Shown here one piece after another: positions 1 to 6,116 of a DNA stretch of 11,690 bases (positions are counted from its first letter, which is position 1; each line of letters begins with the position of its first letter). Both the position numbers and the translations under genes were made by a program. The stretch spans positions 1 to 11,690 of the forward strand of contig JACDBJ010000372.1 in the NCBI GenBank assembly GCA_013695005.1, written 5' to 3'. The notes below the pieces were generated by a model, which was not told the DNA's origin, did not search any database, and saw only the letters and a list, made by a program, of their open reading frames with translations. Source of the DNA: Pseudonocardiales bacterium. GTDB taxonomy: Bacteria > Actinomycetota > Actinomycetes > Mycobacteriales > Pseudonocardiaceae.

Positions 1-786
1 GCCAGGATCGGCGCCCTCGCCACGGTCGCCGCGATCGCCGCCGACCCGATGCTGGCAGCGAGCTACCCGGCGCTGACGGCGACCGCCGGCGCGCTCGCCA
101 CCCCACAGATCCGCGCCGCCGGCACGCTGGGCGGCAACCTGCTGCAGCGCAACCGCTGCTGGTACTACCGCAACCCGCACTTCTCCTGCTTCCAGACCGG
201 CGGTGACGGCTGCCCGGCCAGGGACGGGCTGAACCTCTACTCCGCTGTCATCGACCAGGGTCCGTGCGTCGCGCCGCACGCTTCCTCCCTCGCGATGGCG
301 CTGCTCGCCTACGACGCTCGCGTCGAGGTCCACGGCCGCGGCACGGTGGCGGTGCATGAGCTGTACGGCGACGGCTCCGACCCCACCCGTGACCACCTGC
401 TCGACGCGGGGGAGGTGCTGCTGGCCGTCGAGCTGCCGGCGCCGGTGCCCGGCGAGCGGGCCGCCTACCACCGGGCGATCAGCCGGGCCGAGGCCGAGTG
501 GCCGCTGGTCGAGGCCGTCGCGCGCCTGGTGGTGGACGGCTCCACGATCACGTTGGCGGCCGTCGCCGTCGGCGGTGTCGCCCACACCCCGCTGCGGCTA
601 CCGGAAGTGGAGGCCGCGCTGGTCGGCCAGCCGACTGCGCCCGGGCAGCTGCCCGCGCAGCTACTTGCCGCGGCCCAGACCGCCACGCAACGCTGCGAAC
701 CGCTCGCCCAGACCGGGTACAAGGTCGACCTGCTGCGCGACACCGTGCTGGAGGTGGTGGAGCGCGCGGCCGCTCCCCCGCCATGA
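1..786 (+). CDS. Molybdenum hydroxylase (xanthine/aldehyde dehydrogenase) FAD-binding subunit, PaoB/YagS-like, 5' partial
   Basis: The reading frame is open from base 1, so the N-terminus lies outside the window; ATG 49 is internal. The protein resembles the medium (FAD) subunit of the xanthine dehydrogenase/CO dehydrogenase family, which passes electrons from the molybdenum and 2Fe-2S subunits to FAD. The segment at 109-150 (PQIRAAGTLGGNLLQR) is the family's FAD-binding signature. It is followed by four cysteines (codons 157, 187, 211, 265; spacing C-x9-C-x7-C-x17-C), like the extra [4Fe-4S] loop of E. coli PaoB and 4-hydroxybenzoyl-CoA reductase. The rest matches the CO dehydrogenase flavoprotein C-terminal domain and ends at TGA 784-786. 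The small and large subunits would be expected nearby; the large one, which normally follows this subunit in pao-type operons, is absent downstream, where a TetR gene begins after 68 bases. The substrate cannot be told from this subunit. Confidence 0.9.
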   Translation, partial: ARIGALATVAAIAADPMLAASYPALTATAGALATPQIRAAGTLGGNLLQRNRCWYYRNPHFSCFQTGGDGCPARDGLNLYSAVIDQGPCVAPHASSLAMALLAYDARVEVHGRGTVAVHELYGDGSDPTRDHLLDAGEVLLAVELPAPVPGERAAYHRAISRAEAEWPLVEAVARLVVDGSTITLAAVAVGGVAHTPLRLPEVEAALVGQPTAPGQLPAQLLAAAQTATQRCEPLAQTGYKVDLLRDTVLEVVERAAAPPP

Positions 787-814
787 GTCCCGCCACGAGT
801 CCCGCCACGAGTCG
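779..814 (+). repeat. Three tandem 12-bp units
   Basis: Units at 779-790, 791-802 and 803-814 read CGCCATGAGTCC, CGCCACGAGTCC and CGCCACGAGTCG. They cover the stop codon of the FAD subunit gene and part of the gap before the TetR gene. The array probably grew by replication slippage. A regulatory role is possible because it lies 30-65 bases upstream of the TetR start, but nothing shows one. Confidence 0.7.
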
Positions 815-843
815 AGCACCGGCCCACACCGCGCCGGCATGCC

Positions 844-857
844 ATATTGTCCGCATG
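844..857 (+). promoter_or_regulatory. Candidate leaderless promoter of the TetR gene
   Basis: A -10-like hexamer TATTGT (844-849) lies five bases before ATG 855, and there is no Shine-Dalgarno sequence between. In actinobacteria, TANNNT this close to a start codon usually means transcription begins at or next to the start codon. No convincing -35 box was seen. Confidence 0.45.
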
Positions 858-1445
858 CCCGACGACCGGCTTGAGCGGATCCTGGACGCGGCGTACGCGT
901 GCTTCGTCAGGCACGGCGCCCGCCGCACCACGATGGACGACATCGCCGCCGCCGCGGAGATGTCGCGGCCGGCGGTCTACCAGTACGTGCAGAACAAGGA
1001 CGACGCCTTCCGCCGGCTGTCCACCCGGCTGTTCGACGGCGCCCTCGCGAAGGCCCGCGCAGCCGCGGAGGCCGGTCCCCTCGCCGAGCGGCTGCACGGC
1101 ATCCTGGCGGTAAAGCTGGAGCTGGCGCTGCGGCTCACCGGCGAGAGCCCGCACGCCGAGGAGCTGCTCAGCGCCGGCGCCCGCCTGCACGGTGACCTCG
1201 TCGACGCCTATGTCCGCTCGATCCGCGAGCTGGCCACCGCTACTGTGGCCGACGCGCACGACCGCGGCGAGATCACGCTGGTCGACGCCGGGCCGGCCGA
1301 CATCGCCGACATCGGGATCGCGCTCACCATCGGCCTGGAGGCCGACCTCACCAACCCGGATCTGCTACGCCGGCGGCTACGCCAGGGCATCGGGTTGCTC
1401 GTCGCCGGGCTGAGCGTCCCCCACGCCGCGACTCAGCGCGGCTGA
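855..1445 (+). CDS. TetR/AcrR family transcriptional regulator
   Basis: A 196-residue DNA-binding repressor of the usual TetR length. The helix-turn-helix domain covers about residues 5-52: ILDAAYACFVRHG (helix 1), TTMDDIAAAAEMSRPAVYQYV (helices 2-3) and the conserved K48 region. Residues 75-190 form an all-helical ligand-binding region with no recognisable subfamily signature. ATG 855 was chosen because the protein then begins just before helix 1 and a TANNNT box precedes it; the frame is open much further upstream, but only as a GC-rich shadow of the preceding gene. It follows the molybdenum hydroxylase subunit by 68 bases and could regulate that operon, which is an inference. Its last 13 bases overlap the convergent XRE gene. 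Confidence 0.9.
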   Translation: MPDDRLERILDAAYACFVRHGARRTTMDDIAAAAEMSRPAVYQYVQNKDDAFRRLSTRLFDGALAKARAAAEAGPLAERLHGILAVKLELALRLTGESPHAEELLSAGARLHGDLVDAYVRSIRELATATVADAHDRGEITLVDAGPADIADIGIALTIGLEADLTNPDLLRRRLRQGIGLLVAGLSVPHAATQRG

Positions 1446-2284
1446 AGGCTGAGGTCCTGCGTGCCGACCACGCGCAGCAGGGCCAGCGCCTGCGCCTCCG
1501 GGGTGCCCGGCGCCGCGGAGTAGACGATCAGCCGCTGGTCGGCGTCCGGCACCTCGAGGACATCGCAGTCCAGCTCGACGATCCCGAGCTCTGGATGCTC
1601 GATGCGCTTGCGAGAGCTCCGGCGCATCGCGGCTCCGCGCTGCTGCCAGAGCCGCTCGAAGCGCGAGCTGCCGGCGCGAAGATCGGCCACCAGCCGGCGC
1701 ACCCCGGGGTCGTCGGGATAACGCGCCGCCGCCGCCCGCAGGTCCGCGACCATGTGCGCCTCGGCCTGCCCGCGCTCCTGCGGTGTCATCACCACGCGCC
1801 TCGGAGCGTCGCCGAGGAAGCATTGCCAGATCATGTTCCGCTGGCCGGGCGGCCATGCCGAGTAGTCGCCGAGCAGGGCGGCTGCCAGCGGGTTCCAGGC
1901 CAGCACGTCTGCCTTGGCGTCCATCAGCACGGCCGGGAGGTCACCGAAGCGGTCCAGCAGCCGCAGCACGCTCGGCTTGACGCTGCCGGCCAGCCGGCCG
2001 GCGGCCGGCAACGAGGCGCCGGAGAGGTGGAACATCTGTTCGCGTTCGTGTTCGGTGAGCCGCAGCGCCCGGCCCAGCGCGTCGAGCACGCTCTGCGAGG
2101 GACGCGGGCCGCGCCCCTGCTCTAGCCGGACGAGGTAGTCCACCGAGATCCCCGCCAGCTGCGCAACCTCTTCGCGTCGCAGCCCCGGTGTGCGCCGCCG
2201 CGTCCCGGCCGGTAGGCCCACCTCCGGCGGCTTCAGGCGGGCACGCCATGTTCGCAGCGTCAGCCCTAGCTCGCGGCGGTCCAT
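1433..2284 (-). CDS. XRE-family regulator with MmyB-like ligand-binding domain
   Basis: A 283-residue regulator. Residues 8-80 form a Cro/C1-type helix-turn-helix with the hallmark LRREEVAQLAGISVDYLVRLEQGR-like stretch split over residues 35-58. Residues 105-275 match the MmyB-like (MLTR) ligand-binding domain, including LAWNPLAAALLGD (128-140) and the CFLGD motif (155-159). Length is typical of the family. ATG 2284 was chosen because the conserved domain starts at once and residues encoded further upstream look like non-coding shadow. No clear Shine-Dalgarno sequence precedes it; GATGCT six bases upstream (2291-2296 on the plus strand) could be a -10 box for a leaderless mRNA. It is divergent from an SDR gene, an arrangement common in actinomycetes, so that gene is its likely target. 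The ligand is unknown. Confidence 0.92.
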   Translation of the reverse strand: MDRRELGLTLRTWRARLKPPEVGLPAGTRRRTPGLRREEVAQLAGISVDYLVRLEQGRGPRPSQSVLDALGRALRLTEHEREQMFHLSGASLPAAGRLAGSVKPSVLRLLDRFGDLPAVLMDAKADVLAWNPLAAALLGDYSAWPPGQRNMIWQCFLGDAPRRVVMTPQERGQAEAHMVADLRAAAARYPDDPGVRRLVADLRAGSSRFERLWQQRGAAMRRSSRKRIEHPELGIVELDCDVLEVPDADQRLIVYSAAPGTPEAQALALLRVVGTQDLSLQPR

Positions 2285-2384
2285 GCCCCCAGCATCCCCC
2301 TCGCCGCTGCGTTCAGCGTGGTACCGGTGGTCCCAGGCTGCGCCGGTCCTGGTTGCCTCGGCGCACTCGGCGCACCCTCGGGGC
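2285..2384. promoter_or_regulatory. Divergent promoter region between XRE regulator and SDR
   Basis: This 100-base gap must hold both start signals of the divergent pair. It contains a perfect 9-bp direct repeat TCGGCGCAC at 2358-2366 and 2367-2375, just upstream of the SDR start, and a spaced inverted pair CCAGG (2333-2337) / CCTGG (2348-2352). Either could be bound by the regulator, which is an inference. No good TTGACA/TANNNT pair was found in either direction. Confidence 0.35.
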
Positions 2385-3098
2385 ATGAAGACGATCGCAT
2401 TGGTGACCGGGGCCAACAAGGGCCTCGGCAAGCAGACAGTCCGCCGGCTCGCCGCGCAGGGCTGGACGGTCTGGCTGGGTGCACGCGACCCCGAGCGGGG
2501 CGCGGCGACCGCCCGCGAGCTGGCGGCCGGTGGAGCCGATGTCCGGTACGTCGCGCTGGATGTCACCTCCGACGAGTCGGTGCAGGCCGCGGTGAAAGTG
2601 CTCGACGCCGAGCACGGCCGGTTGGATGCGTTGGTCAACAACGCCGGCATCACCGGCGGAAGGGTCGCTCCCGCAGAGACCGGGCCGGACGACTTCCGCG
2701 CGTGCTACGAGACCAACGTGTTCGGTCCGGTCCGGGTGACCAGGGCGTTCCTGCCGTTGCTGCACCGCTCGACCCGGCCGCGGGTGGTGATGGTCTCCAG
2801 CGGTATGGGGTCGCTAGCCGTCACGACCGACCCGAAGCGACTCGAGTCGGGCATCGTCAGCCTCGTCTACCCGTCCTCCAAGGCAGCCCTCAACATGATC
2901 ACTTCGCAGTACGCGAAGGCCCTGCCGGACATCAAGATCAACGCTGTCGATCCCGGGTACACGGCGACCGACCTCAACGCCCACCGCGGGCACAAGACCG
3001 TCGAGCAGGGCGCCGAGGTGATCGTCCGGCTCGCCACGATCAGCGCTGACGGACCGACCGGCGGCTACTTCGACGAGGACGGCCCGCTGCCCTGGTGA
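2385..3098 (+). CDS. Short-chain dehydrogenase/reductase (classical SDR, carbonyl reductase-like)
   Basis: A 237-residue NAD(P)-dependent oxidoreductase with a full classical SDR set: cofactor motif TGANKGLG (8-15), R34 as a possible NADPH-preferring residue, D59 (ALDV), NNAG (85-88), catalytic N111 region, S138/S139, and Tyr162-xxx-Lys166 (YPSSK). The layout (TGANKGLG start, PGYTATDLN at 190-198, C-terminal GGYFDEDGPLPW) matches actinobacterial carbonyl reductase-like SDRs. ATG 2385 directly precedes the first beta strand; upstream codons do not look like protein. No strong Shine-Dalgarno sequence is present. It is divergent from the MmyB-type regulator and probably controlled by it. The substrate is unknown. 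Confidence 0.92.
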   Translation: MKTIALVTGANKGLGKQTVRRLAAQGWTVWLGARDPERGAATARELAAGGADVRYVALDVTSDESVQAAVKVLDAEHGRLDALVNNAGITGGRVAPAETGPDDFRACYETNVFGPVRVTRAFLPLLHRSTRPRVVMVSSGMGSLAVTTDPKRLESGIVSLVYPSSKAALNMITSQYAKALPDIKINAVDPGYTATDLNAHRGHKTVEQGAEVIVRLATISADGPTGGYFDEDGPLPW

Positions 3099-3113
3099 GC
3101 CAGGGCCGGCTCA
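3096..3113 (+). terminator. Weak hairpin after the SDR gene
   Basis: TGAGCC (3096-3101) and GGCTCA (3108-3113) form a 6-bp stem with a 6-base loop that includes the SDR stop codon. There is no run of T after it, so termination is only possible, not shown. Confidence 0.25.
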
Positions 3114-3160
3114 GTTGAATGATCGGTTGGCGCATCTGCCCAACCAAGCGCGCAAGCCCC

Positions 3161-3175
3161 TAGGCTCCGGCCGTG
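3161..3175 (+). promoter_or_regulatory. Candidate leaderless promoter of the broken gene at 3173
   Basis: TAGGCT (3161-3166) is followed after exactly six bases by GTG 3173. This matches the TANNNT-N6-start pattern seen at other genes here and supports GTG 3173 as the original start of the frameshifted gene. No -35 box at standard spacing was found. Confidence 0.35.
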
Positions 3176-3643
3176 GACCTCGGAGCAACGGCCTCGCAGA
3201 GGCGGGCGCGCAGGCCGCGAACGCCGCGCATGCGCTTGTCGGCGACAACGGCGAGGGTGGCGCGAAGCGTGCGTTGGTCGGTGGAGCGGACGTGATGGGC
3301 GCGGCGAAGGACCAGCTCGCCAAGGCCGCCGGCCTGCTGTCCGGGCTCGCCGTCGAGCTCAACGACATCGGCGTCCCGTCGATCGAGCCGAAGTACACCA
3401 AGGTGGCCGGCATCAACGTCATCTCCGGCGTCGACATCGGCAGCCATAAGCTGCTGGAAGGCCGGCCAAGACGTTGACCGAGGGCGCCGAGACGGTGAAC
3501 GGGGTCGCGGGCAACCTCGGCCTGCTGACGGGCTCGATGCGCGAGCTGTCCGACATCCTCGGCTCGGTCGGCGAGGCGCTGTCGGGCTTGGCGAGAAGCT
3601 CTCGGACTCCGGCGGAAGCGTTCGCACACTGCTGGCCAAGTAG
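3173..3643 (+). pseudogene. Frameshifted gene of unknown family, about 155 residues originally
   Basis: Three reading frames must be joined to read one sensible protein. GTG 3173 opens with VDLGATAS; the sequence then continues in the frame that reads AGAQAANAAHALVGDNGEGG; near 3463-3470 it moves to the frame reading KTLTEGAETVNGVAGNLG; near 3590 it moves again to read GEKLSDSGGSVRTLLAK and stops at TAG 3641-3643. Each segment has the same Ala/Gly/Leu-rich amphipathic character, and the joins give plausible continuous sequence, so this is one gene with about three single-base indels rather than several small ORFs. It is mostly predicted helix, with one beta-like stretch around VPSIEPKYTKVAGINVISG. 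There is no signal peptide or membrane segment. I do not recognise the family. Sequencing error is the main alternative to true decay. Confidence 0.6.
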
Positions 3644-3648
3644 TCCGG

Positions 3649-3677
3649 TCTACCATGGTAGAATCTACCGTCTACCG
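3649..3677 (+). promoter_or_regulatory. vapBC operator and -10 box
   Basis: A perfect 14-bp palindrome TCTACCATGGTAGA occupies 3649-3662. Two more TCTACCG copies follow at 3664-3670 and 3671-3677, giving three direct half-sites and one inverted one. TAGAAT at 3659-3664 is a good -10 box inside the palindrome, so a protein bound here would block RNA polymerase. Type II antitoxins and their toxin complexes normally repress their own operon through such sites. The array ends just before the Shine-Dalgarno GGAGG (3679-3683) of the antitoxin gene. No clear -35 box was found. Confidence 0.7.
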
Positions 3678-3692
3678 TGGAGGACGCGGCCG

Positions 3693-3953
3693 ATGACACT
3701 CAACATCAAGAGCGCGGAGGCGCACGAGCTCACGCGCGAGCTCGCGAAGCTCACCGGCGAGAGTCTGACCGAGGCCGTTACGACCGCGGTGCGTGAGCGG
3801 CTGGAGCGTATGCGCGGCACGGCTGAACAGGTCCAGGTTCGCGCACAGGTGCTCCTGGGCATCGGACGCGACACCGCCGGACGCCTCACGGAGGCGACGC
3901 GAACAGCGGAGCACGGCGAGCTGCTCTACGACGAGCACGGGTTGCCCCGTTGA
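3693..3953 (+). CDS. vapB: VapB-type antitoxin (Rv0623-like family)
   Basis: An 86-residue antitoxin. The N-terminus MTLNIKSAEAHELTRELAK resembles the Rv0623-like (PF07704) VapB family: a short beta strand, then helices with the ribbon-helix-helix-like segment ELAKLTGESLTEAVTTAV (16-33). The C-terminal part (50-86), ending LYDEHGLPR, would be the flexible tail that wraps and inhibits the toxin. ATG 3693 is supported by GGAGG at 3679-3683 with nine bases between. Its stop overlaps the toxin start, typical of coupled antitoxin-toxin synthesis. Upstream palindromic half-sites suggest self-repression. Confidence 0.88.
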   Translation: MTLNIKSAEAHELTRELAKLTGESLTEAVTTAVRERLERMRGTAEQVQVRAQVLLGIGRDTAGRLTEATRTAEHGELLYDEHGLPR

Positions 3954-4348
3954 TCGTCGACACCTCTGCGCTGATCGCGATCCTGCGTGACGAACCAGAC
4001 GCAGAGGCATACGCGGTCGCGCTTGCGGCGGCATCGGCACCCCGCATCTCGGCCGCGAACTACCTCGAGACGGAGATCGTGATCGACATGAGCGGCGACC
4101 CAGTAGCGAGCCGGCATGTGGACGACCTCGTCGCCAAGGCCGGACTGGAGATCGCCTCCGTCACCGCCGACCATGCCATGATCGCGCGGGCCGCCTACCG
4201 CGACTTCGGCAAGGGCAGCGGGCATCCAGCGCGGCTCAACTTCGGTGACTGCTTCGCATACGCGCTGGCCAAGAGCACGGACGAGCCGCTGCTGTTCAAG
4301 GGGGCCGACTTCGGCCACACCGACATCGTCGACGCGCTGAAGACGTAG
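3950..4348 (+). CDS. vapC: VapC-type PIN-domain ribonuclease toxin
   Basis: A 132-residue PIN-domain protein. VapC toxins are Mg2+-dependent ribonucleases that cut tRNA or rRNA and stop translation when the antitoxin is lost. The acidic active-site set is visible: D4 (MIVDTSAL), E40 (NYLETEIV), D100 (FGDCFAYALAK) and D120 (KGADFGHTDI). The last segment is the conserved C-terminal PIN strand. The start is TTG 3950, overlapping the antitoxin stop (TTGA), so it depends on translation of the antitoxin gene. No other in-frame start precedes the VDTSAL motif. All catalytic residues are present, so the toxin should be active; the RNA target cannot be predicted. Confidence 0.92.
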   Translation: MIVDTSALIAILRDEPDAEAYAVALAAASAPRISAANYLETEIVIDMSGDPVASRHVDDLVAKAGLEIASVTADHAMIARAAYRDFGKGSGHPARLNFGDCFAYALAKSTDEPLLFKGADFGHTDIVDALKT

Positions 4349-4357
4349 GCGGGCTGC

Positions 4358-4370
4358 GCCGCACTGCGGC
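4358..4370 (+). terminator. Small GC hairpin after vapC
   Basis: GCCGCACTGCGGC can fold into a 5-bp stem with a 3-base loop ten bases after the vapC stop. It has no T tract, so it is at most a weak terminator. Confidence 0.2.
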
Positions 4371-4394
4371 TCGACCGATAGCCGGGAGTCGACA

Positions 4395-4721
4395 ATGCGT
4401 ATCCGTGCCGCAAGTGCCGCCGCGCTGGCAGTCGTCGCCGCCCTGCTGATGCTCCTCGCCTGCACGACAACCAGCCACAGCACCAGCTGCAGCGGCGGCA
4501 CCTGCGTCGTCAAGCTCACCGGCGAGCAGACCCTGGACGTCGGCGCTGCCGAGGAGCGGCCGCTGAAGGTCGGGCCGATCGAGGCCGACGCGGTGATGGT
4601 CGCCTCCGCCGGTGAGCAGGCCAAGATCACGGTCGGGCAGACCGGCACCGTCAACGGGATGATCGTTCGGGTGGTCAGCGTGAGCGGGCGCGACGTCGCT
4701 CTGGAGATCAGGTTCACCTGA
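4395..4721 (+). CDS. Small secreted lipoprotein, unknown function
   Basis: A 108-residue protein with a clear lipoprotein signal: positively charged start (MRIR), hydrophobic core (residues 8-20) and lipobox LLAC with the lipidated Cys at 23. The mature part begins with a Thr/Ser-rich linker, then C32 and C37 (CSGGTC), which may form a disulfide. Residues 38-108 alternate hydrophobic and polar residues in a beta-rich pattern (VVKLTGEQTLDV, IVRVVSVSGRDVALEIRFT). It would be attached to the outer face of the cytoplasmic membrane. ATG 4395 is preceded by GGGAG at 4384-4388. I do not recognise a named family. It lies 46 bases after vapC but has no evident link to it. Confidence 0.8.
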   Translation: MRIRAASAAALAVVAALLMLLACTTTSHSTSCSGGTCVVKLTGEQTLDVGAAEERPLKVGPIEADAVMVASAGEQAKITVGQTGTVNGMIVRVVSVSGRDVALEIRFT

Positions 4722-4808
4722 GCGGGGCACGTCACGGGTGATCACGGAGGCTAACCTGCGCTGACGGCGTGCCGATCGGCTCGCCGGTCGACGTGAACAG
4801 GAGTGGCC

Positions 4809-4916
4809 ATGTCTCGGTGGTTCAGGCGGATCGTGATCCTGGTCGGACTGGTCCTGGTCGTCGCTGCGATCGAGCGTCGCGGTATCACGGAGTCCGTGCG
4901 GCGCCGGATGATGTGA
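4809..4916 (+). CDS. Small single-pass membrane protein, 35 residues
   Basis: ATG 4809 is preceded by a good Shine-Dalgarno AGGAG (4799-4803) with five bases between. The product starts MSRWFRR, continues with a hydrophobic helix IVILVGLVLVVAAI (residues 8-21) and ends in a strongly basic tail (ERRG...RRRMM). This is the layout of a single-pass membrane microprotein. The last 32 bases overlap the 3' end of the PAP2 gene on the other strand. No function can be assigned. The ribosome site and helix support a real gene; its short length keeps confidence moderate. Confidence 0.6.
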   Translation: MSRWFRRIVILVGLVLVVAAIERRGITESVRRRMM

Positions 4917-5688
4917 CCGCCGGCTTGGACCGGTTCTCCCACACCAGCAGTCCGGTCACGCACAACGCCACCCATGCGCCGCCGAGCAGCCAGCCGGCGA
5001 GCACGTCGCTGGTCCAGTGCACGCCGAGGTAGAGCCGGCTCAGCCCGATCCCGACGATGAGCGCCGCGGCCGCGAGGATCACGACGATCGCCCACCACCG
5101 CCGAATCCTCTGGCGCAGCAGCACGACGGTGACGACCCCCAACACGGCCATCGAGCCCAACGCATGACCCGACGGCAGCGAGTACGTCGCGAGCTCGGCG
5201 AGCCGATCCGCGACGGGCGGGCGGGCCCGCGCGTACAAGCCTTTAGTCAGTATCACCATCAGCCACGCCCCGACGGCGACGACCGCCACGAGCACCGCGT
5301 CCGGCCAGCGGCGTCGCCTGGCCAGCAGCGCGACCGCCACTACCGTGAGCACCGCCATGCCGGCCGCCCCCCCGATTGCGCTGAGCACGCGCGCCAACGT
5401 GGTCAGCGCCGGCGTCCGATGCTCGACCAACCAGTCGTGGCTGGGTAGGTCCGCTGCGGCCAGTTCGCCGCCGTCCTCCACGCTGTCCACCACTGCGGCC
5501 TGCGCGACGAACAGGCCTGTTGCGATTCCGGTACCGATCCACGGATGGCGACGGGCAGCGGCGGGGAAGCGGCCCAATGCCGAGTCCGGGCCAACCGCCG
5601 CGCCGCGGCCGACGACCAGCCCCAATGCCAACACCCAGCCCGCGAGCATGACCCAGGCGAGCGCCAGTCCGACGTCAGCGAAGGGCAT
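4885..5688 (-). CDS. PAP2-family membrane phosphatase
   Basis: A 267-residue integral membrane protein with several hydrophobic segments (about 6-26, 52-66, 110-122, 130-147, 177-191, 198-216, 229-249). The three parts of the PAP2 phosphatase signature are intact: K149-x6-R156-P157 (KGLYARARP), P172-S-G-H175 (PSGH) and S217-R218-x5-H224-x3-D228 (SRLYLGVHWTSD). Family members remove phosphate from lipid phosphates such as phosphatidic acid, undecaprenyl pyrophosphate or decaprenyl-phosphoryl sugars, with the active site facing outward. ATG 5688 is the first start of the frame; no clear Shine-Dalgarno is present, and Met14 is an alternative. It is preceded on the same strand by a DinB fragment and a small membrane gene. 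The exact lipid substrate is undetermined. Confidence 0.92.
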   Translation of the reverse strand: MPFADVGLALAWVMLAGWVLALGLVVGRGAAVGPDSALGRFPAAARRHPWIGTGIATGLFVAQAAVVDSVEDGGELAAADLPSHDWLVEHRTPALTTLARVLSAIGGAAGMAVLTVVAVALLARRRRWPDAVLVAVVAVGAWLMVILTKGLYARARPPVADRLAELATYSLPSGHALGSMAVLGVVTVVLLRQRIRRWWAIVVILAAAALIVGIGLSRLYLGVHWTSDVLAGWLLGGAWVALCVTGLLVWENRSKPAVTSSGAARTP

Positions 5689-5727
5689 CCGGGGCGTCCG
5701 TTCCGTGGCAGCTACCGACCCGCCACG

Positions 5728-5928
5728 CTAGCCGAGACGCTCTCCTGCGGCTGAGGCCGCGACTGCCGTGGTGATCTGCGCGGCGTGCTCCTGCGGGTGG
5801 GCGATGTAGATCTCCAGCCGGTCGCGGACGCTGTAGCGCCCGCTTTCGGTGTGCGTCCCGGACCTGTCGAGCGCCGCCACGTCCAGACAGTCGAGAAGTT
5901 CGGCGTTGGCCGCGCGGACGGCTGTCAC
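5728..5928 (-). pseudogene. C-terminal fragment of a DinB/YfiT-like protein
   Basis: The 66-residue frame read from GTG 5928 matches only the last third of a DinB-fold four-helix-bundle protein: LRAANAELL-like helix, an RSGTHTESGRYSVRDRLEIY segment (22-41) and A43-H44-xxx-H48, the C-terminal HxxxH that supplies metal ligands in this fold. Full-length members have roughly 150-180 residues; the N-terminal helices and first histidine are missing. The fragment begins exactly where a 35-residue membrane gene ends (GTGA overlap on the minus strand). It could be a deletion remnant or, less likely, a translated miniature protein. No enzymatic role should be assumed. Confidence 0.55.
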
Positions 5929-6032
5929 GGACGGCGCTGCCAGTCGGCGCTGTCGCGGGTGTCGACCCCGAACTTCGGGGCCAGCAACGCGATCGCCACC
6001 AGCACTATCAGCAGGACCCACTCAACTGTCAT
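5925..6032 (-). CDS. Small single-pass membrane protein, 35 residues
   Basis: The frame from ATG 6032 to TGA 5927-5925 gives MTVEWVLLIVLVAIALLAPK followed by FGVDTRDSADWQRRP. A short N-terminus, one hydrophobic helix (4-18) and an acidic/basic tail with an APKFGVDTRDS motif resemble small actinobacterial hypothetical proteins of similar size that I recall with an LAPRFGADTRD-like motif. The next gene on this strand overlaps its stop by four bases. No Shine-Dalgarno sequence precedes it; CACCAT six bases upstream is a poor -10 candidate. Function is unknown. Confidence 0.6.
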   Translation of the reverse strand: MTVEWVLLIVLVAIALLAPKFGVDTRDSADWQRRP

Positions 6033-6079
6033 GGGTCCATGGTGCGATCAACGTGCCTCGAGCACGAGTGGCAGAAAGG

Positions 6080-6109
6080 TCGACTTCCGTCGAGATCCTG
6101 CCGTATGGT
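6080..6109 (+). promoter_or_regulatory. Candidate leaderless promoter of the GlxA-type regulator
   Basis: TCGACT (6080-6085) and TATGGT (6104-6109) are separated by 18 bases and resemble -35 and -10 boxes. ATG 6117 lies seven bases after the -10 box and no Shine-Dalgarno sequence is present, which fits a leaderless message starting at that ATG. Confidence 0.5.
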
Positions 6110-6116
6110 GGTCGGC

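Noticed and set aside
779..814. The 12-bp tandem units as a CRISPR-like array
   Set aside because: The units are directly adjacent with no spacers and there are no cas genes nearby.
498..854. Long N-terminal extension of the TetR frame
   Set aside because: It overlaps the FAD subunit gene in another frame and reads as Arg/Gly/Ala-rich shadow; the TetR domain begins right after ATG 855.
2285..2653. N-terminal extension of the XRE regulator frame
   Set aside because: It is antisense to the SDR gene and has no family resemblance; the HTH domain starts directly at ATG 2284.
3115..3477. 120-residue ORF as a separate novel gene
   Set aside because: It is one segment of a frameshifted gene whose start (GTG 3173) and continuation lie in other frames.
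5017..5448. 143-residue plus-strand ORF rich in Arg, Asp, His and Pro
   Set aside because: It is the exact antisense shadow of the PAP2 membrane phosphatase gene.
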